Shown one piece after another: positions 1 through 7,855 of a DNA stretch of 11,694 nucleotides. The notes beneath the pieces were generated by a model. That model was not told the DNA's origin. It did no database searches and worked only from the letters and a program-made list of their open reading frames with translations. Position 1 is the first letter of the stretch; the number at the start of each line of letters is the position of its first letter. This stretch comes from Chloroflexota bacterium (GTDB lineage Bacteria; Chloroflexota; UBA11872; VXNJ01): positions 1 to 11,694 of the forward strand of contig JAPOVO010000168.1 of the NCBI GenBank assembly GCA_026708165.1, in the 5' to 3' direction. A program made the translations under genes and the position numbers.

Positions 1-309
1 GTCGAGGGCTACAGTAACCACGCAATGCACGGAACGGGCGAATACCTGATACCCGACTACAAAACGCTGGCCCACCGCATGAAGCTCCGCGAGAAGTCGC
101 GGGGGGTCGGATTCCGCGTCATTTCACGGATGCTGGGTCTCGACTTGAAGCTCGAGCAATACGTAATAGGCGAGAACTTCGTCGACTACGTCGTGGAGGA
201 ACGGGGCATCGAGTTCGTCAATCGTGTCTGGGAGTCCCCCGAAACGCTTCCGTCCCTGGAGGAAGTGCGAGCCCCCGAGCGCTGGATTCGGCGCATCGAG
301 TCCGAATAG
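1..309 (+). CDS. Zincin_2/DUF2342-type zinc-dependent metalloprotease, C-terminal part
   Basis: The reading frame is open from the first base and stops with TAG at 307-309, so only the last 102 residues are visible and the true start lies outside the window. The fragment begins VEGYSNHAM, then carries LGLDLKLEQY, GENFVDYV, ESPETLPSLEEV and a final PERWIRR. This order matches the C-terminal region of the zincin_2 family (DUF2342, also called putative hydrolase or F420 biosynthesis-associated protein). These are predicted zinc metallopeptidases of unknown substrate found mostly in Actinobacteria and Chloroflexota. The HEXXH zinc motif would be upstream and cannot be checked here. It is convergent with apt, with only 35 bases between the two stop codons and no terminator hairpin seen there. 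The family call is from memory of motif order; a role in F420 metabolism is not supported by anything in the window. Confidence 0.75.
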   Translation, partial: VEGYSNHAMHGTGEYLIPDYKTLAHRMKLREKSRGVGFRVISRMLGLDLKLEQYVIGENFVDYVVEERGIEFVNRVWESPETLPSLEEVRAPERWIRRIESE

Positions 310-344
310 CCCCGCCCACGCCGCGTTACGCTCGACCGGCCCGG

Positions 345-866
345 CTACTCCGAACCGAAGTGAATTACGGTGTGAACGTCGTACTCTTGCAGCTTGGCCC
401 GCCCCTGCAGGAAGTCCAGCTCGATGAGAAACGCCAGTCCCACTACTTCGCCGCCCAGGTCTTCCACTAGCTCGGCGGTCGCCGCTGCGGTGCCGCCGGT
501 GGCCAGTAGGTCGTCAACTATTAGGACCCTGTCCCCGTTCTCGACGGCGTCGATGTGAATCTCGACCTCGTCCGAGCCGTATTCGAGTTCGTACGCGAGA
601 GACGCTGTTTCCGCCGGTAGCTTGCCGGGCTTGCGCACCGGCGCGAACCCGCAGCCGAGCGCCTGCGCCATGGGAGTGGCGAATATGAATCCGCGCGCCT
701 CGACCGCCACGATCACGTCGGGGGGATTGGACTTGTACGGCTCTACCAGTCGCTCTATCGCCTTCCCGAAAGCGCCCCAGTCCCTTAGCAGCGGCGTGAT
801 GTCCTTGAAAACTATTCCAGGTATCGGAAAGTCGGGAACGTCCCTTATGTACGACGTCAGGTCCAT
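345..866 (-). CDS. apt: Adenine phosphoribosyltransferase
   Basis: This 173-residue protein has the normal length for the bacterial enzyme, which converts adenine plus PRPP to AMP and pyrophosphate in the cytosol (purine salvage). Visible landmarks are the N-terminal IRDVPDFPIPGIVFKDITPLL (residues 7-27), EARGF (57-61), RKPGKLP (78-84) and the PRPP-binding loop VLIVDDLLATGGT (about 114-126). The start is ATG at 866 with GGAG six bases upstream. It is the last gene of a minus-strand cluster, 43 bases after the tldE stop, so co-transcription with tldD/tldE is likely. Nothing looks damaged or unusual. Confidence 0.97.
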   Translation of the reverse strand: MDLTSYIRDVPDFPIPGIVFKDITPLLRDWGAFGKAIERLVEPYKSNPPDVIVAVEARGFIFATPMAQALGCGFAPVRKPGKLPAETASLAYELEYGSDEVEIHIDAVENGDRVLIVDDLLATGGTAAATAELVEDLGGEVVGLAFLIELDFLQGRAKLQEYDVHTVIHFGSE

Positions 867-909
867 CCATCACTCCATCGCGGCACTATCCGCGTGGTTC
901 CGGCCGGCG

Positions 910-2256
910 TCAGGACTGCGATCCTCCCGTGAATTGGAACTCCCTTATCAACACTGCCGGAGCGCGCACGCGCAGATAGTCGCCGGTTAGCTTCGTATCC
1001 CTCGTCAGCGCCTCGACCGCGCTAAAGGCGTCCAGCACGCTCTGGGTAAAGCGCAGGTTCCTTAGCGGTTTCGTCACTTTGCCGTTTTCAATCATAAAGG
1101 TGCCATGGCGGGTCATGCCGGTCAGAACCACCCGCATCGGCTCCAGAAGGTTGGTGTAGTGAAACGTGGTCACCCAGACGCCCCGTTCGACGCCCGCCAC
1201 CAGCTCTTCGACCGAAGCGACCTCGCCCGGCGCCATGAAGAGATTCGCCGCGACCGGGCCGTAAGGATTCGGAGCCGTCCAGGCGTGCCCGGTATTCTCC
1301 GCGCCGTATTTGGACGCCGTCTGGTGATCGTAGACGACAGCCTTCAATACGCCGTTCTCGATGAAATCGACCCGCTCGCGGGCTACGCCCTCTCCATCGA
1401 ACGGACTCGCAATCCCGGACGGATCAACGCCGTCGTCCCATATTGAAATGTTCTCACCCATCACGGCCTTGCCCATCGACGCGGACGTAAAGCTCCGCCC
1501 CTCCTCGTGAAAGAGGCCGTTGAACGACTCGAACGCCAGGAACTCGACCATCTGGGCTACCGCCGCCTCCTCCAGGACAACCTGATACGTCCCCGGCTCG
1601 ATGTCTTCCGGCGACATTCCGCGTTCGGCTTTGCCGGCGGCGGCTTCGCCGATCGACTCCATGTCGATTTCAGCCACGTCGCTGGAGAGTGCCATGCCGG
1701 TGCCCGAAGCGTCGTCGTTCATCAACACGGCGTTGGCGTTGGCGGTCGTTCCTTCGTGGTACTGCTCGATGCCCGCCGTGCTGGCGACCGCGACGGATCG
1801 CACTCCCGTGCTGAACGCGCCGAATGCGGTAAGCCCTCTGGCCTGGGCGGCATTTACGACTTTGGCGGCCCCGTCGGCGCGGTCTTCCGGCGAGAATTCC
1901 AGGGTGCTCTGGCACAGCCCCCCGGCGGTCCTGCGTTCTCCGCCGGAAGGCAGTCCGGCGAATTCGGGGTTCTCCGGCTGCAGGCGCGCGATGCTCGCCG
2001 CCCTTTCGGCGAGCCGGCGCAGCGAGTCCGAGTCCACCTGATTGCCGTCGGCCACCCCCACTCTCTTGCCCAGCGCCAGGCGGAGGTTCACGTGCACCGA
2101 TTCTTCCGAGACGTTCTGGTGGATGCCGTTGTTCGCGAACCGGGTCAGGCCCGTATCCGCTGACGAAACGACCACCTCGGATTCGTCGGCTTCACCCGCG
2201 AAATCGAGCGCGCGGCGGGCGATCTGGTGAGCGTCCGTTTCGGACAGGACCGTCAC
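910..2256 (-). CDS. tldE: TldE/PmbA-like subunit of the TldD-TldE metalloprotease
   Basis: This is a 448-residue protein of the TldD/PmbA superfamily (U62 peptidase family). In Escherichia coli TldE partners TldD in a heterodimeric protease that trims unfolded peptides, such as the microcin B17 leader and the CcdA antitoxin. It carries family-type segments such as SVHVNLRLALGKRVGVAD, EAAVAQMVEFLAFESFNG, FTSASMGKAVMGE, YDHQTASKYG and GMTRHGTFMIENGKV. It lacks the HEXXXH zinc motif, as expected for the non-catalytic partner. An in-frame start exists upstream at 2361, but I chose GTG at 2256. It has AGGAG seven bases upstream and overlaps the tldD stop as GTGA, a classic coupled start, and the residues before it are low-complexity Arg/Gly typical of out-of-frame translation. 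The substrate here is unknown. Confidence 0.93.
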   Translation of the reverse strand: MTVLSETDAHQIARRALDFAGEADESEVVVSSADTGLTRFANNGIHQNVSEESVHVNLRLALGKRVGVADGNQVDSDSLRRLAERAASIARLQPENPEFAGLPSGGERRTAGGLCQSTLEFSPEDRADGAAKVVNAAQARGLTAFGAFSTGVRSVAVASTAGIEQYHEGTTANANAVLMNDDASGTGMALSSDVAEIDMESIGEAAAGKAERGMSPEDIEPGTYQVVLEEAAVAQMVEFLAFESFNGLFHEEGRSFTSASMGKAVMGENISIWDDGVDPSGIASPFDGEGVARERVDFIENGVLKAVVYDHQTASKYGAENTGHAWTAPNPYGPVAANLFMAPGEVASVEELVAGVERGVWVTTFHYTNLLEPMRVVLTGMTRHGTFMIENGKVTKPLRNLRFTQSVLDAFSAVEALTRDTKLTGDYLRVRAPAVLIREFQFTGGSQS

Positions 2257-3689
2257 CCTCTTACTCCTACTCGCACGTCCCGAAACCTCGCCGCCGCCGC
2301 GCCGTGCCCCACGTGCATCCCTTGCACGGGTTCGCCCTTGCCGCAGTTGGGCGTGCCCCACATCCGCCAGTTGTTGGCGACGGCGTCACAGCTTTGCCAG
2401 AACTGCGGAGTGATGCCGGTGTACGTGGGATTCTTGTACATATTCGTCAGGCGTCCGCCCTCTATCTGCCAGGCGATCTCGGTGCCGAACTGGAAGTTGA
2501 GCCGTAGGTCGTCGATGCTCCAGCTTTTGTTCAGTTCCATGTAGATGCCGTCGTCGGTCGAGGCGATCAGGTCCTCCGGCGACGTTTCGCCCGGCATCAG
2601 GTTGATGTTCGTCATGCGAATCAGCGGAATGTGGTTCCACGACTCCGCCCGCATCGCCCCGGAGCTGCGCTGGTCTAGCTCGGACGCCGTCTCCCGCGAG
2701 GTCAGATAGCCGACGAAGATTCCGTCCTTGACCAGGTAGTTGCGCTGCGCCGGCACGCCCTCGTCGTCATAGCCAAACGTCCCCGCTCCCAGGGGCGTCG
2801 TCGCGTCCGCGACTATGTTGACCGCGTCGCTGCCGTAGCGGAACGCGCCCAGCATGTCCGGCGTCAGGAAGCTGGTTCCGGCAAAGCTCGCCTCATATCC
2901 CAGCGCCCGGTCTAGCTCGGTCGGATGTCCGCACGACTCGTGAACCTGCAAGGCCACCTGTGTGGCGTCGAGGATTACCGTGGTCGTCGTCGCCGGGCAT
3001 TCGGCGGCGCTCAGCAGAGCCGCTGATTCGGAAGCTATTCTCGGCGCGTTCGACTCCAGCTCCAGCTTTTCGATCTCCTCGTAGCCGCCGGTCACGACCT
3101 GGCGGCCGAAGGAGTTCGGAAAGCTCCGCTTCTGGATATCGTCGTCGGAGGTCGCGGTCGACTCCATTCCCGCGCCCGACTCGACGATTGTCTGGGTCAC
3201 GTAGGCCCCTTCCGTGGAGCCAAAAGCCTTCTCCGTCTTGTAGATCTCCATCGCGCACTCGGCGACCTTCACTCCCTTTTCACGGCGCAGCAGGTCGTTG
3301 ACCCGGAGCAGCAGACCCAGCTTGTCTTCCGTGGAAACGTCGAAGGGGTCCGACTCATACGGTGTTATGTACTCACCGACGGATGGGTCCTGGGCTGCGA
3401 GCACGACTGGCTTTTCCTGTACGCGGGCGCTCGCTCTGGCGATTCTCAAGGCTCGGCCCGCCACTTCATCCGCACTCTCGGTATTCACCCTTGATGCCGA
3501 CGCGAACCCCCAGCTTCCATTCACCAGCGCGCGAACGCCGAGGCCGTAGTCGCTTGAAAGGTTGACGGCCGCCACCTGGCCGTCCTTGACCATCAGGAAT
3601 TCGCTCGTCTTCTGAACTATCCGAGCGTCGGCGTACGCGGCTCCCCCCGCCGACGCCGTATCCAGCGCCCGCTCAATAACGGCTTTCAC
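2253..3689 (-). CDS. tldD: TldD zinc metalloprotease catalytic subunit
   Basis: A 478-residue TldD-family protein, close to the usual length. The catalytic motif HEXXXH is present as HESCGH at residues 250-255, within VALQVHESCGHPTELDRALG. The expected third zinc ligand is the Cys at about 449 in NCGKGEP near the C-terminus. Flanking landmarks include LGAGTFGYDDEGVPAQR (300-316) and the repeated GTP/GGR segments at the end. With TldE it should form the cytosolic heterodimeric peptidase that cleaves unfolded substrates. The start is GTG at 3689 with AAGGAG ten bases upstream. The stop overlaps the GTG of tldE by four bases, so translation of the two subunits is probably coupled, which suits a 1:1 complex. 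A candidate promoter lies about 75-110 bases upstream. No RiPP precursor peptide or toxin-antitoxin pair was seen nearby to indicate a substrate. Confidence 0.96.
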   Translation of the reverse strand: MKAVIERALDTASAGGAAYADARIVQKTSEFLMVKDGQVAAVNLSSDYGLGVRALVNGSWGFASASRVNTESADEVAGRALRIARASARVQEKPVVLAAQDPSVGEYITPYESDPFDVSTEDKLGLLLRVNDLLRREKGVKVAECAMEIYKTEKAFGSTEGAYVTQTIVESGAGMESTATSDDDIQKRSFPNSFGRQVVTGGYEEIEKLELESNAPRIASESAALLSAAECPATTTTVILDATQVALQVHESCGHPTELDRALGYEASFAGTSFLTPDMLGAFRYGSDAVNIVADATTPLGAGTFGYDDEGVPAQRNYLVKDGIFVGYLTSRETASELDQRSSGAMRAESWNHIPLIRMTNINLMPGETSPEDLIASTDDGIYMELNKSWSIDDLRLNFQFGTEIAWQIEGGRLTNMYKNPTYTGITPQFWQSCDAVANNWRMWGTPNCGKGEPVQGMHVGHGAAAARFRDVRVGVRG

Positions 3690-3819
3690 AAAATCGACGC
3701 TCCTTGGGAGGGGCCGGCGCTCGCTTCACCCCGGTAACCGGTGTTAGGCCGCCGTTCAATCTGATTGGCATTATGCGGATTCCCATCCTCAAAGTCGATG
3801 ACTACGCGGCGCTCCACTC
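3690..3819 (-). promoter_or_regulatory. Candidate sigma-70 promoter and leader upstream of tldD
   Basis: The 130-base gap between the UDG stop and the tldD start holds, on the minus strand, TCGACT (3798-3793; four of six bases as in TTGACA), an exact 17-base spacer, and CATAAT (3775-3770; five of six as in TATAAT). A start near 3763 would give a leader of roughly 75 bases. The leader also contains the small palindrome CCGGTAACCGG (3731-3741), which could be an operator or simply chance. This is consensus matching by eye only; it would give tldD-tldE-apt its own promoter, separate from the upstream PIG-L and UDG genes. Confidence 0.4.
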
Positions 3820-4518
3820 TTAGGCGCTCAGCCTGTCCGGTTCGTCGACGTTACCGCGCAAGCCCGCCAGCGCCGACGCGATGGCGCTCCAGTCCCGTTG
3901 TTGTTGCGAAAATGGCCGCCTGGCCATGGCGCGCCCTCCAGGGTGATACAGCGGTAGCAGCAGGCGGTCGGACCACTCGACCGCCCGGCCAACGTCGCGC
4001 GCGAGCGTCAGACGGTGGGCCTCGAGGCCGCCCAGCGCCGCGAGCGCCACGACGCCCAGCGACACGACCAGCTTCGGATCGACCAGGCGCATGGTCCGTC
4101 TGAGCCACGCCGAGCAGTTGCGGATCTCCGAGGCGGTCGGCCTGGAGTTCGTGCCGTTCGACGATCGCGGATTGCAGATGACGGCATTGCTAATGAACAC
4201 CGCATCCCGGTCTAAACCGGCGCCTTCCAGCAACTGCTCGAAGTTCCGTCCCGCGAGATCGCCTTTGAACGGCACGCCGGTCACCTCTGCTCCCAGACGT
4301 CCCGGCGCTTCCCCGACGAACATCACCTCTGCGGGTACGCGTCCGTTGAGCGGGCCGAGCACGCGGCGGCGACCTTTCATACGCGGGCACCGGTCACAGG
4401 CGGCGGCTTGGCTGAAAAGCTCTTCCGCGAGCTCCGGCGTCAGGGAAGCAGGCGCTCCGCGCGCAGGCGGCCCGGCCGCCGCGTTTGTCGAAACGATTCC
4501 GCATACGCCGTCTGGCAC
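3820..4518 (-). CDS. Fe-S uracil-DNA glycosylase, family 4-like
   Basis: This protein removes uracil from DNA to start base-excision repair. From the GTG start used here it is 232 residues. Four cysteines fit the iron-sulfur ligands of family 4/5 enzymes: CDRC (41 and 44), the Cys in NAVICNPR (115) and the Cys in IRNCSAW (135). The active-site motif A reads VGEAPG (68-73), followed by GVPFKGDLAGRNFEQLL, and motif B near the C-terminus reads HPGG (192-195), where family 4 more often has HPS. The start is uncertain. ATG at 4611 would add 31 residues of low-complexity sequence nested in the PIG-L frame and has no clear ribosome site. GTG at 4518 has GAGGG just upstream but still overlaps the PIG-L gene by 79 bases. 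CTG at 4443 or Met at 4380 are less likely, the latter because it would drop the first two cysteines. Family 5 is an alternative. Confidence 0.85.
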   Translation of the reverse strand: MPDGVCGIVSTNAAAGPPARGAPASLTPELAEELFSQAAACDRCPRMKGRRRVLGPLNGRVPAEVMFVGEAPGRLGAEVTGVPFKGDLAGRNFEQLLEGAGLDRDAVFISNAVICNPRSSNGTNSRPTASEIRNCSAWLRRTMRLVDPKLVVSLGVVALAALGGLEAHRLTLARDVGRAVEWSDRLLLPLYHPGGRAMARRPFSQQQRDWSAIASALAGLRGNVDEPDRLSA

Positions 4519-5141
4519 TGAATCCCTCGATACCGTGCCGTCACCATGCACTCTTCCACCAGATCGCGCCCCCGAACCCGCTTGATGTAGTCGAGGTATG
4601 TGCCGTGGCATTCGATAGCCGCCCGCTTGATGTCGATTGCCTGAGTGATGTCGACGTACTCCGCAGGATCGAAGCCGACGCCAGACAGAGTCTCCATTTC
4701 GAAGATAGGCGCGGCGTCCTTCGTGTACCGACCACTTCCTTCGAGCTGGGGAACAGCCGTGTAAACCGAAGCCCTCAAGGTCAAAGCGTGCGTGCTTGAA
4801 TGGTCGGGGCGATCACCCGCGGGGCTGTGGGTGATCAGCGCATCGGGTTGAAACGCCCTGATAATCTCCACCAGCTTCATGGTGGTCACGGGTTCGTCCT
4901 CGATCGCGAAGTCCGAATTGTCGAGCCAGTAAAGCTCCGCTCCGAGCGCTTTGGCGGCGTTTTTCGACTCGTCGCGTCTGGTCTCGGCAAGCTCATCTGG
5001 AGGGATGGCGTCGTGGCTCAGGTTGCCGTTCGAGATGCAGACTATCGCGACCGCGTCACCCCGCTGGGTATGGCGGGCCAGAGTTCCTCCACAGGCCAAC
5101 TCGATTTCCCCAGGCTGCGCTCCAATCGCGAGCACCCGCAT
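4440..5141 (-). CDS. PIG-L/LmbE-like de-N-acetylase family protein with altered metal-binding motif
   Basis: A 233-residue protein of the PIG-L fold, which in active members is a zinc-dependent deacetylase of N-acetylglucosamine conjugates (MshB, BshB and LmbE relatives). The N-terminus reads MRVLAIGAQPGEIELACGG. Active members have AHPDDxE at this spot, so here the zinc His has become Gln and the two Asp have become Gly and Glu. The later part of the fold is conserved: ALITHSPAGDRPDHSSTH, with the His that normally completes the zinc site. I chose ATG at 5141 because GGAGGAGG lies eight bases upstream. An in-frame TTG at 5186 has no ribosome site and adds unrelated residues. The 3' end overlaps the UDG gene. 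It is divergent from obg. The substrate is unknown and the protein may be a non-catalytic or differently catalytic member. Confidence 0.82.
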   Translation of the reverse strand: MRVLAIGAQPGEIELACGGTLARHTQRGDAVAIVCISNGNLSHDAIPPDELAETRRDESKNAAKALGAELYWLDNSDFAIEDEPVTTMKLVEIIRAFQPDALITHSPAGDRPDHSSTHALTLRASVYTAVPQLEGSGRYTKDAAPIFEMETLSGVGFDPAEYVDITQAIDIKRAAIECHGTYLDYIKRVRGRDLVEECMVTARYRGIQCQTAYAESFRQTRRPGRLRAERLLP

Positions 5142-5225
5142 CGAGACCGCCTCCTCCGTGACGCTGCAAGACTTCCACCAGGTCAACCAACCCCATTAGG
5201 CTAGCCTTCTATAAGAGGAACTGCC
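5142..5225. other. 84-base divergent spacer between the PIG-L gene and obg
   Basis: This short spacer must hold control elements for both directions. I can see the two ribosome-binding sites: GGAGGAGG for the minus-strand PIG-L gene, and AGAGGA at 5214-5219 for obg, six bases before its ATG. No convincing -35/-10 pair was found on either strand. TATAAG at 5210-5215 overlaps the obg ribosome site and has no partner at the right distance. Promoters may be weak, recognised by other sigma factors, or extend into the neighbouring coding sequences. Confidence 0.5.
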
Positions 5226-6500
5226 ATGCCCCGCTTTTACGACACAGCCCGCATATACGTCGCTGCCGGACGCGGCGGCGACGGCTCCCGCAGTCTGAGG
5301 CGTGAAAAATTCGTTCCCAAGGGCGGGCCTGACGGCGGCGACGGCGGGCGCGGCGGGCACGTCATCCTGTATGCGGTCGCGGGAGATTCGTCGCTGGTCC
5401 GGTTTCACCACCGACAGCGCTTCAAGGCCGGCAACGCTTCGCCGGGCGGCTCGAGTCACCGGTCTGGAAAGAACGGCGAAGACCGCCGCATCTCCGCCCC
5501 GGCGGGAACGGTCGTCTTCGGTGGAGACGACGATGAGCTGATCGGAGACTTGGTGAATCCGGGTGACGAGTTGATCGTCGCCCGCGGCGGCCAGGGCGGC
5601 TTGGGCAACGCGCATTTCAAGAGTTCGGTAAACCAGACCCCGCAAATAGCGCTGAAAGGCGATTCGGGCGAGTCGAAATGGCTCAGGCTGGAGCTAAAGC
5701 TTGTCGCCGACGTGGGTCTGGTGGGCTGTCCGAACGCGGGCAAGTCGTCGCTGCTGGCGCGCATATCGGCGGCGCATCCCAAGGTCGCGGCCTACCCGTT
5801 CACAACTCTCACGCCGGTGCTCGGTTCGGTATTGCTGGGAGACAGGTCTCTCGTCGTCGCCGACATTCCCGGCCTGATCGAAGGCTCCCACGAGGGAGCC
5901 GGACTGGGCCACGAATTCCTGCGTCATGTGGAGAGGACGCGGTTCATAGTGCACGTTATCGACTGTTCGGGCATTTCGGGCGATCCCATAACGCTCTTTG
6001 ACCAGACCGCCAACGAGCTTGAAGCCTATTCCCCCGAGCTTGCGGAGCGCCCTTACGTCGTCGCGGCAAACAAAATGGACCTTAGCGAAGCCAAAGCCGG
6101 TTGGCCGTCGGTCAAGGACGCCCTCACCGAACGCGGAGTCGAGGCCTTTGCCGTATCCGCAGCCACTGGTCAGGGCTTACAGGAGTTGGTCCAGGCTATC
6201 TTCGCCCAGGCGTTGCAGGCGCCGGTTCCAGCCGTCCTTCACGGCGCCAGCGAAGTGGTGCTGCGCCCCGGACTCGGCAGCGCGGCCCCTTCCGCCCGGA
6301 GAATCGGCCCCGACCTCGTCTTGCTGGAGAGCGATGAGGCGGGGCGGCTCGCCGCGCGGGTCGAGCTTGACATTCCTGACGCGGTCCAGTGGTTCAGGAA
6401 GCAGCTTGAGCGCATGGGCGCTGCCGCCGCTCTGGAACAAGCGGGCGTTAAGCCTGGCGATACGGTGATTGCTGGCGAGACCGAGTTCGACTGGCTATAG
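5226..6500 (+). CDS. obg: Obg/CgtA ribosome-assembly GTPase
   Basis: This 424-residue protein has the complete three-domain Obg architecture. Residues 1-158 form the glycine-rich Obg fold, with KFVPKGGPDGGDGGRGG and GGQGGLGN. The GTPase domain has G1 at GCPNAGKSS (167-175), the switch segment YPFTTL (190-195), G3 DIPGLIEG (213-220), G4 NKMD (282-285) and G5 SAATG (311-315). The C-terminal OCT domain spans about 340-424 and ends KPGDTVIAGETEFDWL. The protein binds the 50S subunit late in assembly and links it to GTP/ppGpp status. The start is ATG at 5226 with AGAGGA six bases upstream. The gene stands alone rather than with rplU-rpmA as in many genomes, and its stop is 11 bases from the convergent parvulin gene stop. 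Confidence 0.98.
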   Translation: MPRFYDTARIYVAAGRGGDGSRSLRREKFVPKGGPDGGDGGRGGHVILYAVAGDSSLVRFHHRQRFKAGNASPGGSSHRSGKNGEDRRISAPAGTVVFGGDDDELIGDLVNPGDELIVARGGQGGLGNAHFKSSVNQTPQIALKGDSGESKWLRLELKLVADVGLVGCPNAGKSSLLARISAAHPKVAAYPFTTLTPVLGSVLLGDRSLVVADIPGLIEGSHEGAGLGHEFLRHVERTRFIVHVIDCSGISGDPITLFDQTANELEAYSPELAERPYVVAANKMDLSEAKAGWPSVKDALTERGVEAFAVSAATGQGLQELVQAIFAQALQAPVPAVLHGASEVVLRPGLGSAAPSARRIGPDLVLLESDEAGRLAARVELDIPDAVQWFRKQLERMGAAAALEQAGVKPGDTVIAGETEFDWL

Positions 6501-6520
6501 CAACGCCCGTGCTACCGGGC
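6501..6520. terminator. Small hairpin at the obg/parvulin convergence, possible weak bidirectional terminator
   Basis: GCCCG (6505-6509) pairs with CGGGC (6516-6520) around a six-base loop. It sits between the obg stop and the end of the convergent parvulin gene, whose stop codon lies in the loop. The stem is only five pairs and there is no T-tract on either side, so intrinsic termination here is only a possibility. Confidence 0.2.
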
Positions 6521-7813
6521 CATCCCTCCAGCCGGAATGTCTGCATCCAGTTCGCCGATGTTCCTCAGACCGTGCCTTGACGCCCACTCCACCTTGTCCG
6601 AGTCGAGTTGGTACTCGATGTTTCCGGATTCCCGCAGCTCCTGCCTGAAGTCCAGGACAGCACTTCGCCGCAGTTGGTCCAGGTGTTCGTCGGACACCGC
6701 CCGTAAATTCACCTTCCCAGCCACCAGCAGGATGACAAAACCTTCAGCCGTCGGCACCGGTTCGGAAACCGATCCCACGTCCAGCGAAAACGCCGCCGCC
6801 TCGAGTGACGGTTCCAAGATCCCGCGCGGCACAAAGCCGAGATCGGCTTCGTAGGACGGAGCGGGATTCTCCTCAACGCCCTCGGACTGAGCGGACTCCT
6901 CCCCTTCCGGTTCGAGAGACTCGAGCGTCAGCGCGCTCCACGACTCCCCGGCGTTGTAACGCTTGAGATAGGTAGCCGCTTCCTCTTCGTCGTTCAGGAC
7001 GATCCGCTTTAGGTGGACGTGCGGCTGCACGGTCGCGACCGAATCTGCAGCCCGATTGAGGTAGACCCGCTCGATGGCCCGCATGGTCATCAGGTCGTCG
7101 AACAGGTCGCGAGGCATATCCAGATCGTCCAGCAGCGCCGCCACGCGCTGCTCCAGCGGCTCGGCGGGAGATTCGCTGCCGGCCGCTGGCTGCGAGATGT
7201 CTGAGCCGTTCCCGCCGGGCATTGGCCGCGGGAGAGGAGCCAGCACCGCTTCCTGCTCGGCGCGAATGTCATCGATTGTTACGACGACTCCCTCCCTAAG
7301 CGCCTTCTTCCCGAGAAGCGTTACGTTTACCAGGTCTTCGACTGCCTGAAAATCCGCCGACGCCAGGCTCAGTCGTTTTTCGTTTATCTGGCCGTCAATC
7401 GCCTGGAGCTCGGCCGCGGTTGTCGACGTGCCGTCCCGTCGGTATTCGGCAAGCTGGTTGATCTCGCGAATCACCTCGTATCTGCGAAAGTCGCGGGCCT
7501 GCGCGTAGCGGCCCGTCTCGATGACGACGCCGTCGACAGTCGCCACCGGCGACCGCGCCATGAAGAAGAGTTCGTTGAGCAGCGGTACCAGCAGCAGAAT
7601 TCCGACGCCCGCCGCCACGATGGCGGCAATGATGCCCAGCAGTCTTGCCAGCGCCGACTGCCGCCGCGCTGCCGGTTGCTCGCGCCAGTCCCGCAGGACT
7701 ACGGGAATGTCCAGCCATGCGACCGGTTCCGGCGTAGCCAGGCGGCGCCTCGCCGCCCGCGCGGCCTGCCTGGCTTCCCGCTTTCTTCGGCTTCGGCTCC
7801 GAGGTCGACTCAA
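6512..7813 (-). CDS. Membrane-anchored parvulin-like peptidyl-prolyl isomerase (PpiC/SurA type)
   Basis: A 433-residue protein with an Arg-rich cytosolic N-terminus (1-52), one hydrophobic segment (about 56-80) and a large, presumably extracytoplasmic C-terminal part. Residues 89-255 look like a SurA-type chaperone region (PVATVDGVVIETGRYAQ at the start). The rotamase-like region is about 264-368, with HVHLKRIVL, YEADLGFVPRGILEPSLEAA and PVPTAEGFVILLVAGK, matching the order of parvulin motifs. An acidic insert (about 300-320) interrupts it. It probably helps fold exported proteins. The start is TTG at 7813, the only start codon between it and the rpsR stop in this frame; the ribosome site is weak. 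It lies 42 bases after rpsR, where rplI often sits. The rotamase is divergent enough that loss of isomerase activity cannot be excluded. Confidence 0.82.
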   Translation of the reverse strand: MSRPRSRSRRKREARQAARAARRRLATPEPVAWLDIPVVLRDWREQPAARRQSALARLLGIIAAIVAAGVGILLLVPLLNELFFMARSPVATVDGVVIETGRYAQARDFRRYEVIREINQLAEYRRDGTSTTAAELQAIDGQINEKRLSLASADFQAVEDLVNVTLLGKKALREGVVVTIDDIRAEQEAVLAPLPRPMPGGNGSDISQPAAGSESPAEPLEQRVAALLDDLDMPRDLFDDLMTMRAIERVYLNRAADSVATVQPHVHLKRIVLNDEEEAATYLKRYNAGESWSALTLESLEPEGEESAQSEGVEENPAPSYEADLGFVPRGILEPSLEAAAFSLDVGSVSEPVPTAEGFVILLVAGKVNLRAVSDEHLDQLRRSAVLDFRQELRESGNIEYQLDSDKVEWASRHGLRNIGELDADIPAGGMAR

Positions 7814-7855
7814 CCCCGGCCTAGGTTCGTTTAGGCGACTCCCGGAACCGCGGCA

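Noticed and set aside
1507..2163. Plus-strand open frame of 218 codons opposite tldE
   Set aside because: It is antisense to a clearly conserved gene and its composition (Arg/Gly/Ala/Val) is that expected from GC-rich antisense translation.
3910..4518. Frameshifted or broken UDG
   Set aside because: The four cluster cysteines and both active-site motifs lie in one uninterrupted frame; only the start is unclear.
5142..5186. Upstream TTG start (5186) for the PIG-L protein
   Set aside because: No ribosome site precedes it, while ATG at 5141 has GGAGGAGG at good spacing and matches the family N-terminus.
5210..5215. TATAAG as a -10 box for obg
   Set aside because: It overlaps the ribosome-binding site, and no -35-like hexamer lies 16-18 bases upstream.
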